Below are positions 54,818 to 64,000 of a DNA stretch of 64,000 nucleotides, one piece after another. The notes under the pieces were generated by a model. That model worked only from the letters and a program-made list of their open reading frames with translations. It was not told the origin of the DNA and did not search any database. Position 1 is the first letter of the stretch. Each line of letters starts with the position of its first letter. The position numbers were made by a program, and so were the translations under genes. The stretch is from Psychrobacter immobilis (GTDB taxonomy: Bacteria > Pseudomonadota > Gammaproteobacteria > Pseudomonadales > Moraxellaceae). The stretch spans positions 1,798,001 through 1,862,000 of the forward strand of contig CAJGZL010000001.1 of the NCBI GenBank assembly GCA_904846145.1. The letters are read 5' to 3'.

Positions 54818-57028
54818 ATGAAGAAACAACCCGCACAATGGTTACTTAGCGCTGCATCTGTTGGTATCGCAGGTCTAATATTGACGCAAAGCTATGGTAC
54901 TGCATTAGCAGAGACTAACACTGAAGGTTTTGTGCCAACACCTGAGCAAAAGATTACCACTCGTCAGGTTGCCGCCTTGCTTGATCGCAGTCATTATCTC
55001 AATCAGCCCTTAGATACTAAAATGGGTAATGAGATACTAGCTATGTATATCGATAGCTTAGACCCTAACCATACGCTATTTCTGCAATCTGATGTTGATG
55101 AGTTTACCCAAAAGTACGGCGGTGATTTTGGCAATCGTCTCAAGCGCGGTGACTTATCAGCAGGCGTTGATGTGTTTGAGCGCTATCGTAAACGCTCAAA
55201 TGAGTATTTTGAGATGGCTACCAAAATGCTTAAAACTAAAATAGATCTTACCAGCAAAGAGACCATAGTGTTAGATCGTGAAAAATTAGCGCATTTTAAG
55301 ACTAAAAAAGAGCAACGCGATTATTGGGCGCGCCAGCTAAAGTTTCAGCTGATGAGCATTACTTTGGGTCAAGAGGATGAGAAAAGTAAAGAAAAAATAT
55401 TCTTAGACAATCCAGATATCACGCGTGGACAAGACTTGATACGCGATGATCAGCGTACACCAAGTGAGATTTTACTCAATCGTTTCTCGCGTCAACAGGG
55501 TCAGATGAAGCGTCTTAAAGACGATGAGATTATGGAAACAGTACTAAATACTGCAATGCTGACCTATGATCCGCACAGTAATTATTACGCGCCTATCCAA
55601 GCCAATGAGTTGCAGATTCAGTCGAGTTTACAGTTAGAGGGTATTGGGGTCTCTATCCGTCCTGATCGTAAAAACCCTGACTATACACGCATTGTCACCT
55701 TAGTTGATGGCGGCCCTGCTGCTAAAGGCGGTCAGATTAAGCCTAATGATCTAATCGTCGGTGTGGCCCAAGACGGCAAGACTATGACCGATGTAGTAGG
55801 GTGGTCAACGCGTGAGATTGTGGCGCTGATCCGTGGCAAACGTGGTACTACGGTAGTGCTTAAGGTGCGTCAGCCTAATACCCCTGAAGCGGGTGCCCGT
55901 ACCGTCTCTATCGTCCGTGATGTGATTCAGCAAGAAGAGTCGGGCGTGACGCAGCGAGTGATCGAGGTGCAGCGTCCTAATATTGACGCCACACCTAAAC
56001 GTATTGGCGTACTTGAGATACCTAGCTTTTATTTAAACTATCGTGCGCGCCGTAATGGTGAAGACTATCGTAGCGTCAGCATAGATACTGAAAATGCGAT
56101 CAAAGCGCTTAATAAACAAAATATAGATGGCTTAGTGGTTGATCTGCGTAATGATCCAGGTGGCTCATTAGATGAAGTCGCAAAAATGTTAGGGCTATTT
56201 ATAAAGCAAGGACCTTTAGTCCAAATCCGTGACAACCGCGGTAATATTCAGGTCTATCGTGATGATGACGGTGGCAAGCAGTTATATGATGGCAAGATGG
56301 TCGTCTTAACCAATCTAGCTTCGGCCTCTGCTAGTGAGATATTTGCAGCGGCGATTCAGGATTATGGTCGTGGACTAGTCGTCGGTAGCACTACGACGGG
56401 CAAAGGATCTGCACAGATTCAATTAGATAGTTTAGCTTTGGGTTCAGCGACGCTAACTCAGCGTAAATTTTATCGAGTCACTGGTGGTAGTACCCAAAAC
56501 AAAGGTGTAGTACCTGATGTTGAGCTAGTAAATATCTACGATGACGCCACTTTTGGTGAGCGTGCGCAGAAAAAAGCACTACCTTGGGATACTATTAAGA
56601 CCGCCCCTTTCAAACCTGAAGGAAAGTTTAGCGCCAGTACTCTAGCGACGCTGAATCAGCAGTCGAAGATCCGTCAGCAACAAGATCCACAATTCGTTTA
56701 TCTATCGACGCTGAATGATATACGAGATATGGATGACGAGAAGAAGCCAGTAGATCTAGATATCAATAAGCGCCGTGCCAAAATGCAGCTTATCGAAGAT
56801 CGTACGCTAGCTGCTGAAAACAAGCGACTTAGAGCGACAGGTGAGCGTCCTTATGCTAATTGGAGTACTTATCAGGCTGCAATGGACTCTAAATTTGAAG
56901 AGCGTAGTCAAATGAAGGAAAGCGAGCGTCCTCAGCTACCTGAAAACGAGACCTTTATAACAGAAGCTGCTTATTTGATGCTAAGTGCTGATCCAATAGT
57001 GCCTATCAGCCCTGAAGAAAAGCTGTAA
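54818..57028 (+). CDS. prc: Tail-specific (carboxy-terminal processing) protease Prc
   Basis: Prc is a periplasmic S41 serine protease that degrades tagged or misfolded envelope proteins and trims PBP3 and murein hydrolases. The 736-residue protein has a signal peptide (MKKQPAQWLLSAASVGIAGL, likely cleaved near TALA). A long N-terminal helical domain leads to a PDZ domain (GIGVSIRPDRKNPDYTRIVT.., about 240-330). The protease core carries the catalytic Ser in NLASASASEIFAAA and the Lys in TTTGKGSAQI. The C-terminal domain follows. The length fits E. coli Prc (682) and Pseudomonas Prc (about 700). The gene stands alone and is followed by several hairpins. Confidence 0.94.
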   Translation: MKKQPAQWLLSAASVGIAGLILTQSYGTALAETNTEGFVPTPEQKITTRQVAALLDRSHYLNQPLDTKMGNEILAMYIDSLDPNHTLFLQSDVDEFTQKYGGDFGNRLKRGDLSAGVDVFERYRKRSNEYFEMATKMLKTKIDLTSKETIVLDREKLAHFKTKKEQRDYWARQLKFQLMSITLGQEDEKSKEKIFLDNPDITRGQDLIRDDQRTPSEILLNRFSRQQGQMKRLKDDEIMETVLNTAMLTYDPHSNYYAPIQANELQIQSSLQLEGIGVSIRPDRKNPDYTRIVTLVDGGPAAKGGQIKPNDLIVGVAQDGKTMTDVVGWSTREIVALIRGKRGTTVVLKVRQPNTPEAGARTVSIVRDVIQQEESGVTQRVIEVQRPNIDATPKRIGVLEIPSFYLNYRARRNGEDYRSVSIDTENAIKALNKQNIDGLVVDLRNDPGGSLDEVAKMLGLFIKQGPLVQIRDNRGNIQVYRDDDGGKQLYDGKMVVLTNLASASASEIFAAAIQDYGRGLVVGSTTTGKGSAQIQLDSLALGSATLTQRKFYRVTGGSTQNKGVVPDVELVNIYDDATFGERAQKKALPWDTIKTAPFKPEGKFSASTLATLNQQSKIRQQQDPQFVYLSTLNDIRDMDDEKKPVDLDINKRRAKMQLIEDRTLAAENKRLRATGERPYANWSTYQAAMDSKFEERSQMKESERPQLPENETFITEAAYLMLSADPIVPISPEEKL

Positions 57029-57380
57029 TATAGCTTTAAATATAGGATGTCATTGCTTGTAAGTATATGCTTACAAGTAACGACGCTATAGCGTCTTATG
57101 CTAACCTATAAAATTTGCGATCATTACCTCGCAGCACAATTTAGTGATAATATTTATCTATACTGTTTTGAATACTATTTTAAATACTAGGGATTGGTGT
57201 TTAGGATTTATATATACAGACAGCTAATAAATTGATCTAGGGATGGATAGCTGATTATATGTGATAGGGCTAATAGCTTAATCATAATTTTGTATCTCGG
57301 GATTAGATGCAAAATAGCATTAGTAGTAACGTAGGCAAGGATGTCGAAATAGTTATTGACTGATGTAAAACTGTAATAAG

Positions 57381-57415
57381 AACCGTATAGCGCTCGTCGT
57401 TATACGGTTTTATTA
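57381..57415 (+). terminator. Terminator-like hairpin about 350 bases after prc
   Basis: AACCGTATA (57381-57389) pairs with TATACGGTT (57401-57409) around an 11-base loop, followed by a short T-rich tail. The distance from prc suggests a long 3' UTR or an independent small RNA. Confidence 0.55.
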
Positions 57416-57498
57416 CGTTTAGAGGACAACTAATTATTAAAATTTATTGTAACTATTGATTATCGTTAATGAAAAGTTATCAATAAACTTAGCCACGA

Positions 57499-57536
57499 AA
57501 AAGCCAGTAGCATGACTATACACACTACTGGCTTTT
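57499..57536 (-). terminator. Terminator of slyD
   Basis: AAAAGCCAGTAG pairs with CTACTGGCTTTT around a 14-base loop, 77 bases beyond the slyD stop on the minus strand. Confidence 0.7.
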
Positions 57537-57612
57537 ATAGTTTAGACGACATATTAATTTTTATATCAGTATTAAAATATCATCTAAATACTTTATCGAT
57601 GATGATAAAGAA

Positions 57613-58098
57613 TTAGTGCTCAACGCCGCCCGCACCATGAACATGGCCATGGTTCAATTCGTCTTCGGTAGCGGCACGTACTTCTTGGATTTCTACATCA
57701 AAAGTCAAACGCTTACCTGCTAATGGATGATTAGCATCTACAGTAACTTCTTCTTCATTAACATCAGTGACTGTCACTAGCATGACTTGACCACCCGCTT
57801 CAGACTGAAACTGCATACCAGGCTGAATGTCTTCAACACCTTGGAAGTTATCGCGAGGTACTTTTTGTACTGCTTGCTCTTGATATTCACCGTAGCCATC
57901 AACAGGCTCAACAACAGCATTAACGCTTTCGCCAGCAGACTTACCTTCTAGCTGTTTCTCAAGACCTGGAATGATGTTGCTATGGCCATGCAAGTAAGCT
58001 AAAGGTTGACCTTCTGGTGATTGATCAAGAACATTTCCTTCATCGTCTTTTAGAGTGTAGTTAAATTTGACAGCGGTATCTTTTGCAATAGTAGTCAT
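57613..58098 (-). CDS. slyD: FKBP-type peptidyl-prolyl isomerase SlyD
   Basis: SlyD is a cytoplasmic proline isomerase and chaperone that also carries nickel for hydrogenase in some species. The 161-residue protein has an FKBP domain split by the IF insert. VKFNYTLKDDEGNVLDQSPE and PLAYLHGHSNIIPGLEKQL come first, and the insert region is VEPVDGYGEYQEQAVQKVPR. NHPLAGKRLTFDVEIQEV closes the FKBP domain. The C-terminus (HGHVHGAGGVEH) is a short His-rich tail, much shorter than in E. coli SlyD, so metal binding is probably weaker. AGGA precedes the ATG. It is monocistronic. Confidence 0.9.
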   Translation of the reverse strand: MTTIAKDTAVKFNYTLKDDEGNVLDQSPEGQPLAYLHGHSNIIPGLEKQLEGKSAGESVNAVVEPVDGYGEYQEQAVQKVPRDNFQGVEDIQPGMQFQSEAGGQVMLVTVTDVNEEEVTVDANHPLAGKRLTFDVEIQEVRAATEDELNHGHVHGAGGVEH

Positions 58099-58405
58099 AA
58101 ATTATCCTAAATATAGTATAAAGATTAAATTCGGTTGTAATAAACCTAACAAAGCCAATCAGTGCGCTAAGAAGCCATAATATTGATGGATGGCTATAGT
58201 TTATTAAAGTAACTGAAACAGTTAGCCTCTTTAATTGAGATGGTTATAATAACTTTCAAGGTAAATACCTTAAAAAAACCAATAATTAAGAGAATTATCA
58301 CTTTTGAGGGAATGTTTCTTACAATTGTAGTCACTGACGGTTTTGTCGTTGCGTTTTTGGCTAATCGCTTCTAACATAGCTATAAATACTCGCCAAGTTT
58401 CTATT
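58099..58405. other. Divergent region between slyD and the M61 peptidase
   Basis: The stretch is AT-rich without ORF or RNA gene. It should hold promoters for both genes, but no clear hexamer pair was found. Confidence 0.35.
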
Positions 58406-60319
58406 ATGACTAAAACTATCCAATATAATGATGATTTATCACAGACAGCTAGTGCAGCTGCTATAAGCTATTGCCTTAACTTTGATCGCTTCAATGAGCA
58501 TCTGATCGATATTAACTTAACTTTTACGGCCTCTATTGACTCACCGCGTCTTTGGTTACCAGCATGGATTCCAGGTAGCTATTTGCTGCGTGAATTTGCG
58601 CGAAATATCACGGCAGTGCATTATAAAAAGATTGATGATCTCTCAAAGATAGTGCGCGCGCAAAAGGTAGATAAAAACACTTGGGAGCTGCCAGCAGTCA
58701 AAGTAGGGCAGACAGTAAACGTCGATTATGAAGTCTATTGCTATGATCTGTCAGTGCGGACTGCTTATGTCGATCAGCAGCGTCTCTATGGCAATTTTAC
58801 CTCATTAGCCTTGGCCGTTGAAGGGCAAGAGAAACTGCCTGTACAAGTTAGCCTACTGGTGCCAGCCACGTTTTTGAATGATAAACGTGAAAATAATGTG
58901 GTATTGGCTTGTGGTCTTAATGCAACGCACTTGCAAAGTCTCAATGAAGATAGTGACAATAAAAACAGCAGCACTCAACATGGTTATGGTCTACAGGCCG
59001 ATAGCTATCATCAGCTGATTGACTATCCGTTTGAGATAGCCGAGCAGCAGTTTTTTGATTTTATTATTCAAGATAATGATCATCAAACATTAAGCCATCG
59101 CTTTTATTTATCGGGGAAGCACAGCGCCAATATGGGTCGCTTACAGCAAGATCTTACCCAAATCTGTCAAACTTATTTGCACTGGTTAGGGGATGCGCCC
59201 TTTGATAACTATACTTTTATGACTTTTGCTAGCGGTCAAGATTACGGTGGCCTTGAGCATATTAATTCAACCAGTCTGATTACCCCGCGCCGCGATTTAC
59301 CAAAAACTGCTGAGCCTAACTTGCCTAGTACTGACTACCAGCGCTTTTTGGGACTATGCAGCCATGAGTATTTTCATGCTTGGTGGGTCAAGACGGTCAG
59401 TCCTGATGTGATGATCGATGTGGACTTGCGCCGTGAAGCCTATACGCCACTACTTTGGGTGTTTGAAGGATTTACCTCTTATATTGACGACTTTATGTTG
59501 CAAGCATCTGGTGTCATCGATCAAGATGGCTATTTGACCTTATTGGCTGAACAAATAAGCCGTTATTATCAGACGCACGGGCGTAGCCAGCAGAGTGTGG
59601 CTGAGTCCAGCTTTGATGCTTGGATTAAGCTGTATCGTAGTGATGAAAATACAGGCAATGCGGGCATTAGCTATTACAATAAAGGTGCATTAGTAGCCTT
59701 ATGCTTAGATTTAACTCTATTTGAGAAAAGTGCTGGTAAGCATCGACTATTCGATGTCGTCAGATCCTTTTATAGTCAAGCTAAACAAAGCGGTACTCAG
59801 CGTATTGGTATTAGTAGTGCTGATATGGGTGAAGTTATCAGTCAGTTTATGCCAAGAGCAGATTGGGAAGATTTTGAGCAGCGCTATGTTAATGGGGTAG
59901 AGGAGCTGCCTATTGAGGCATTACTAAATGCTCACGGCACGATTATTTATAAGGATGCTAAAGATAATGCTGATAAAAAAGTGCCTTGGGGCATGCGCTG
60001 TACAGAGACGCCAGCAGGTCTGAAGGTCAATCGGGTACAACGTGGTAGTATCGCCGCCAGAGCTGGTATCTCAGCGCACGATATCATCATCGCTATTGAT
60101 AGGATCAAGGCGGATAATAAGCATTTAGCGACTTTAAGCCCATTATTACAAGATACCACTTGTCACTTGTTTCGCCGTGATGAGCTGATGACTATTACTA
60201 TAAAAGCTGAGCCTACTGCGCAAGCTGAGGTAGATATTACCGATGCGTATAAAGTCAATCTAAGACGCAAGGAATCAGAGTTTGAGCAATGGCTAAACCC
60301 TGATTTTATCGAATCTTAA
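58406..60319 (+). CDS. M61-family metallopeptidase (glycyl-aminopeptidase-like)
   Basis: From the ATG at 58406 the protein has 637 residues. The N-terminal domain has the M61 block WLPAWIPGSYLLREFARN. The zinc site HEYFH (His320, Glu321, His324) is followed 30 residues later by Glu354 in FEGFTSY. A C-terminal PDZ-like region (GLKVNRVQRGSIAARAGISA) completes the family layout. No signal peptide is present, so the protein is probably cytoplasmic. Substrates are small peptides in characterised relatives. The frame is open 21 codons further upstream to a TTG, but homology starts after the ATG. It is a single gene with a bidirectional terminator. Confidence 0.9.
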   Translation: MTKTIQYNDDLSQTASAAAISYCLNFDRFNEHLIDINLTFTASIDSPRLWLPAWIPGSYLLREFARNITAVHYKKIDDLSKIVRAQKVDKNTWELPAVKVGQTVNVDYEVYCYDLSVRTAYVDQQRLYGNFTSLALAVEGQEKLPVQVSLLVPATFLNDKRENNVVLACGLNATHLQSLNEDSDNKNSSTQHGYGLQADSYHQLIDYPFEIAEQQFFDFIIQDNDHQTLSHRFYLSGKHSANMGRLQQDLTQICQTYLHWLGDAPFDNYTFMTFASGQDYGGLEHINSTSLITPRRDLPKTAEPNLPSTDYQRFLGLCSHEYFHAWWVKTVSPDVMIDVDLRREAYTPLLWVFEGFTSYIDDFMLQASGVIDQDGYLTLLAEQISRYYQTHGRSQQSVAESSFDAWIKLYRSDENTGNAGISYYNKGALVALCLDLTLFEKSAGKHRLFDVVRSFYSQAKQSGTQRIGISSADMGEVISQFMPRADWEDFEQRYVNGVEELPIEALLNAHGTIIYKDAKDNADKKVPWGMRCTETPAGLKVNRVQRGSIAARAGISAHDIIIAIDRIKADNKHLATLSPLLQDTTCHLFRRDELMTITIKAEPTAQAEVDITDAYKVNLRRKESEFEQWLNPDFIES

Positions 60320-60356
60320 TAACTCTTAATAAGATAGGGTTTTTGACAATATAAAT

Positions 60357-60394
60357 AAAAACCGCCAAGCTTTTATTTAGAAGCTTGGCGGTTT
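60357..60394. terminator. Bidirectional terminator after the M61 peptidase gene
   Basis: ACCGCCAAGCTT (60361-60372) pairs with AAGCTTGGCGGT around an 8-base loop, with A4 before and T-rich sequence after. It serves both the M61 gene and the minus-strand gene at 60425. Confidence 0.88.
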
Positions 60395-60424
60395 CTTTAA
60401 GCCATGTTAAGTCATCAGTTGCGC

Positions 60425-60802
60425 CTAGCCAAAACGCTGATGTAAATAGGCGTTGATATCGTCTGATTCATACATCCATTGGACGTCGTTATTTTCTGTA
60501 GTGTTATCTTCAATACGTAAGCAAGGTACTTTGACACGTCCACCATTTTCAGCAAGCTCACTACGAAACTGCTCATTATTTTTGGCGTCACGCAATTCAA
60601 TAGGCAAGTTTAGCTTATGAATTTGACGGCGTACTTTGACGCAAAAAGGGCAAGATTGAAATTGATATAAAGCCAAATCTTCACAAGCTGCGTCTACGCG
60701 GGCTTGCTCCTCGTCAGTGCGTGTCACAGCTTTGCCCTGAGTCATGACACTGCCGCCTGCTATGAGTCGTCCTAGCCCTTCGCGCATAAATTTTACTAGC
60801 AT
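60425..60802 (-). CDS. Glutaredoxin/GST N-terminal-like thioredoxin-fold protein
   Basis: The 125-residue protein has an N-terminal hydrophobic stretch (about 1-20) that could be a weak anchor. A thioredoxin fold with the redox motif CPFC (LALYQFQSCPFCVKVRRQI) follows. The cis-Pro segment is KVPCLRI, and VQWMYESDDINAYL is the Glu/Ser-Asp glutathione-binding end. Such small proteins are annotated as glutaredoxins or GST N-terminal domain proteins; a role in thiol redox control is inferred. AGAGG precedes the ATG. It is a single gene 67 bases downstream of the DUF305 gene on the same strand, perhaps one transcript. Confidence 0.82.
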   Translation of the reverse strand: MLVKFMREGLGRLIAGGSVMTQGKAVTRTDEEQARVDAACEDLALYQFQSCPFCVKVRRQIHKLNLPIELRDAKNNEQFRSELAENGGRVKVPCLRIEDNTTENNDVQWMYESDDINAYLHQRFG

Positions 60803-60869
60803 TTTTGCCTCTATAAATTTTGTTGTGTGGGTGTTGGGTGAGTGCTTTAAACACTCAAAGAATAAGATG

Positions 60870-61703
60870 TTAATTAGTTTCTATTGCTTCTTTGGTTAAA
60901 TTGTCATCAGCATCGTCTGCGATATCGTCGTCAGTAATATTATCACTATCTAAAGAAGTGCTATTTGCCGCCAGCCAGTTCTGCAAGTCTACAATGATAG
61001 GCTGTTGAGCATTGATAATCTGTCGTGCCAGCACTAACATCTCCTCATTAGTACCATATTTAAGCTCAATTTTTGCCATCTTACCAGCGCTGATATAGTA
61101 CGCGAGCATAGTACGAGCAAAAGCTACATCCGCTACTGGATCAGCAATACTTAATGACATCTCATCTAGCATAATCTGCGTAGTATCGGTATATTCTTGT
61201 TGTACAAAAGGAGTCTCAAGCTTAGCTCTAGCGCTATCAAGATGGCTGGCAAGCCACTTATTAATAATGTTAATCTCGCCCTGTTGTGAGTCAATGACCT
61301 GCTGAGCCAATTGACGCATGACAGGATCACTGCCGTACTTAAGTTGTAGACTAGCCATATCCAAAGCGCCACGACTGTGCCCGAGCATACTCTTGGCAAA
61401 TGTCGTATCAGGATCATTATAGCCCATACCGATCAGCATCTCATCATGCATTCGAGTTATCGACTTATCATAGTCCGCCTGCATCGCCGTCATTGGTGCT
61501 ATATCAGCGACCATATCATTAGCTGAGAGATTATTATCGACATAGCCCTCGTCATCCGTGCCTGCTTCAGGGGTAGTAGAGTTATTTATCACATCATCAG
61601 CTGGTGCAGGCTGAGTGGGCTCTACAGAGTCAGCCTTGGGCTGACAGGCGCTGAGCATAAGCGTCATGCAAGTAGCAATAGCGAGATGATAAACAGGAGT
61701 CAT
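60870..61703 (-). CDS. DUF305-family lipoprotein with two DUF305 repeats
   Basis: The 277-residue protein has a signal peptide ending in the lipobox LMLSAC (Cys20), so it should be lipid-anchored. After an acidic linker come two homologous DUF305 units. The first (about 90-165) has MHDEMLIGM and AKSMLGHSRGALDMASLQLK. The second (about 180-255) has LDEMSLSIAD and ARTMLAYYISAGKMAKIELK. The His that often precedes the conserved block is present in unit one (MLGHSRGA) and replaced by Tyr in unit two. DUF305 proteins form ferritin-like four-helix bundles of unknown role, often near copper or stress genes. A hydrophilic C-terminal tail ends the protein. Confidence 0.82.
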   Translation of the reverse strand: MTPVYHLAIATCMTLMLSACQPKADSVEPTQPAPADDVINNSTTPEAGTDDEGYVDNNLSANDMVADIAPMTAMQADYDKSITRMHDEMLIGMGYNDPDTTFAKSMLGHSRGALDMASLQLKYGSDPVMRQLAQQVIDSQQGEINIINKWLASHLDSARAKLETPFVQQEYTDTTQIMLDEMSLSIADPVADVAFARTMLAYYISAGKMAKIELKYGTNEEMLVLARQIINAQQPIIVDLQNWLAANSTSLDSDNITDDDIADDADDNLTKEAIETN

Positions 61704-61930
61704 AAAATACCCTTAACTGGATGGTTGTATGGCAAGGCAGGCGACTAAGGTATAAAAGCACATAAAGCTATGAATATTAACAGATAAGTCTTACTAGTTT
61801 AAGACGTAGCGTTATAAATATGCTAATTACTTAAAGTCCGTAGGCGATAATAGACTGCTACTTTATGTTTTTAGCTAGGTCTTATGGTTATGTCGGTAAT
61901 GGATAACTAATACTGGCTAATATTTAACGT

Positions 61931-62557
61931 CTAATATTTAATACCTAACTGTCGATAGTGTGCTTTGTTTAAGACCAAAGTTATAGAGTCTCCGACGGTC
62001 AAACTCCCTAGCTCAAATCCTGCTACAGACCAGCGAATCAAACGCAAACAGGGCAGACCAACGTGCGCAGTCATTCGCCGAACTTGACGGTTTTTACCTT
62101 CATAAATCGTTAGCATCAGCCACGACGTTGGAATGTTTTTGCGCTCGCGAATAGGCGGGTCACGTGGCCATAGCTCGATTGGCAGCTCAGCCTCATCAAC
62201 GATGACAGCGGTAGCAGGTAGGGTTTTGCCGTCTTTTAGTATAACGCCACGGCTTAACTCGGCCAATTGGACAGCTGTCGCTATTCCTTCGACTTGTACT
62301 AGATAAGTTTTACCTTGCTTATGAGTAGAGTGGTCGAATTTTTCAGTCTTTGGCGGTTGAGTAATGGCTTTATTCACGCGTCCATCATTGGTTAATATTA
62401 ATAATCCCTCTGAGGTCGCATCCAGCCTACCTGCTATGCGCAGTGACTTATCGCTAAAGTACTCTGATAACGTCGTATGCTTATTATTGCTATCCTCTCG
62501 AAACTGACTTTGCACGCCAAAAGGTTTGTTAAATAGCACAAGATTTGAGATCGACAT
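61931..62557 (-). CDS. rluE: 23S rRNA pseudouridine(2457) synthase RluE
   Basis: RluE makes pseudouridine 2457 in 23S rRNA (E. coli number). From the ATG at 62557 the protein has 208 residues and begins with the family's NLVLFNKPFGVQSQFRE. The active Asp lies in GRLDATSEGLLILTNDG. ITQPP...KTYLVQVEG and the C-terminal EGKNRQVRRMTAHVGLPCLRLIRW complete the RsuA/RluE type. No S4 domain is present, as usual for RluE. The frame stays open to 62644 with two more possible ATGs, but the extra residues look hydrophobic and unrelated. Start assignment is thus moderate and function is strong. It is monocistronic. Confidence 0.93.
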   Translation of the reverse strand: MSISNLVLFNKPFGVQSQFREDSNNKHTTLSEYFSDKSLRIAGRLDATSEGLLILTNDGRVNKAITQPPKTEKFDHSTHKQGKTYLVQVEGIATAVQLAELSRGVILKDGKTLPATAVIVDEAELPIELWPRDPPIRERKNIPTSWLMLTIYEGKNRQVRRMTAHVGLPCLRLIRWSVAGFELGSLTVGDSITLVLNKAHYRQLGIKY

Positions 62558-62673
62558 AAAGCAAAGATTCCTAGGGTGTTTGCTCATTTTGAAAATAGAG
62601 ATAAAAATGAGATAGTTTTGTGTCAGGTACAGTAGATACAACAAACCCTAGTCATGTTAACAAGGTTTTGCAT

Positions 62674-62711
62674 AAAAAACACCTTAACAGTCTGAGACCA
62701 TTAAGGTGTTT
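62674..62711 (-). terminator. Terminator of icd
   Basis: On the minus strand AACACCTTAA pairs with TTAAGGTGTT around a 13-base loop, followed by a T6-rich tail. It lies 74 bases past the icd stop codon. Confidence 0.8.
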
Positions 62712-62784
62712 GCAATACTAGCCAAACCCGCTCAAATATTAAATCATTTAAGCGTGTTTTGGTTCAGGTTATAAAGAAGCTAAG

Positions 62785-64000
<1,216 letters not shown>

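Larger units (their letters stand above)
57029..57612. other. Gene-free region with several hairpins between prc and slyD
   Basis: The 584-bp stretch has no credible ORF. Inverted repeats are CTTGTAAG/CTTACAAG (57056-57077), the palindrome GACGCTATAGCGTC (57082-57095), ATTTTGTATC/GATGCAAAAT (57288-57314), and two terminator-like stems listed separately. Several small structured transcripts are possible but unproven. Confidence 0.45.

Noticed and set aside
57356..57379. TTGACT and TAATAA read as a possible promoter for a small RNA
   Set aside because: Spacing is only 12 bases, too short for a sigma-70 promoter.

Overview
The window reads as an AT-rich gammaproteobacterial chromosome. Gene content and protein character point to Psychrobacter or a close relative in the Moraxellaceae. 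This is an inference from recognised families and gene orders; no database search was run. Supporting points are monomeric isocitrate dehydrogenase, the mutS-fdxA pair, the bamE/fur divergon with rnfH, pilT-pilU next to yggS, and the rne/rluC divergon. Asn/Ser/Thr-rich extensions in otherwise standard proteins also fit.

Layout. 1-4 kb: a sulfatase-fold inner-membrane transferase broken at a T9 tract, a membrane/spermidine-synthase-like fusion protein, short interspersed palindromic repeats and an IS1-family element. 4-12 kb: fdxA and an enlarged mutS (minus strand), secA, and an MliC-like lipoprotein. 12-19 kb: two DUF2382 stress-type proteins (one with a PRC barrel), a thiolase, hom, a lipoprotein-type dsbC and a DUF808 membrane protein. 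19-27 kb: a very long RNase E gene, a 1.3 kb gene-free leader region, rluC, a HAD phosphatase and engB. 28-35 kb: cytochromes c5 and c4, a divergent NSS-like transporter coupled to rnfH, bamE, fur, pilU, pilT and yggS. 35-48 kb: a CNNM/CorC-type protein, nadE, an AI-2E family protein, pdxB, epmA, an NAD(P)-binding protein, purE-purK with a UPF0178 gene, a metallophosphoesterase and a rhomboid protease. 48-53 kb: an intact IS982-family element just upstream of two tandem paralogues of a membrane-anchored OmpA-type protein; the first paralogue has lost the OmpA domain. 53-64 kb: nagZ, prc, slyD, an M61 peptidase, a glutaredoxin/GST-like protein, a DUF305 lipoprotein, rluE and the C-terminal part of icd.

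Most of the window is core metabolism and housekeeping, organised as single genes or two-gene units separated by strong, often bidirectional hairpin terminators. Several genes contribute to envelope quality control and peptidoglycan biology (bamE, dsbC, prc, nagZ, the OmpA-type pair, the sulfatase-fold transferase, the MliC-like lipoprotein). Accessory DNA is limited to two insertion sequences, each with perfect target duplications, and a few short repeat families. No tRNA, rRNA, CRISPR array, prophage or classical defence island was seen.

The observations most worth following are the T9 frameshift in the first gene, the tandem OmpA-type paralogue pair with the IS982 insertion upstream, and the 15-bp minisatellites that extend Asn-rich linkers inside mutS and rne. 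No complete, clearly new multi-gene system is visible.
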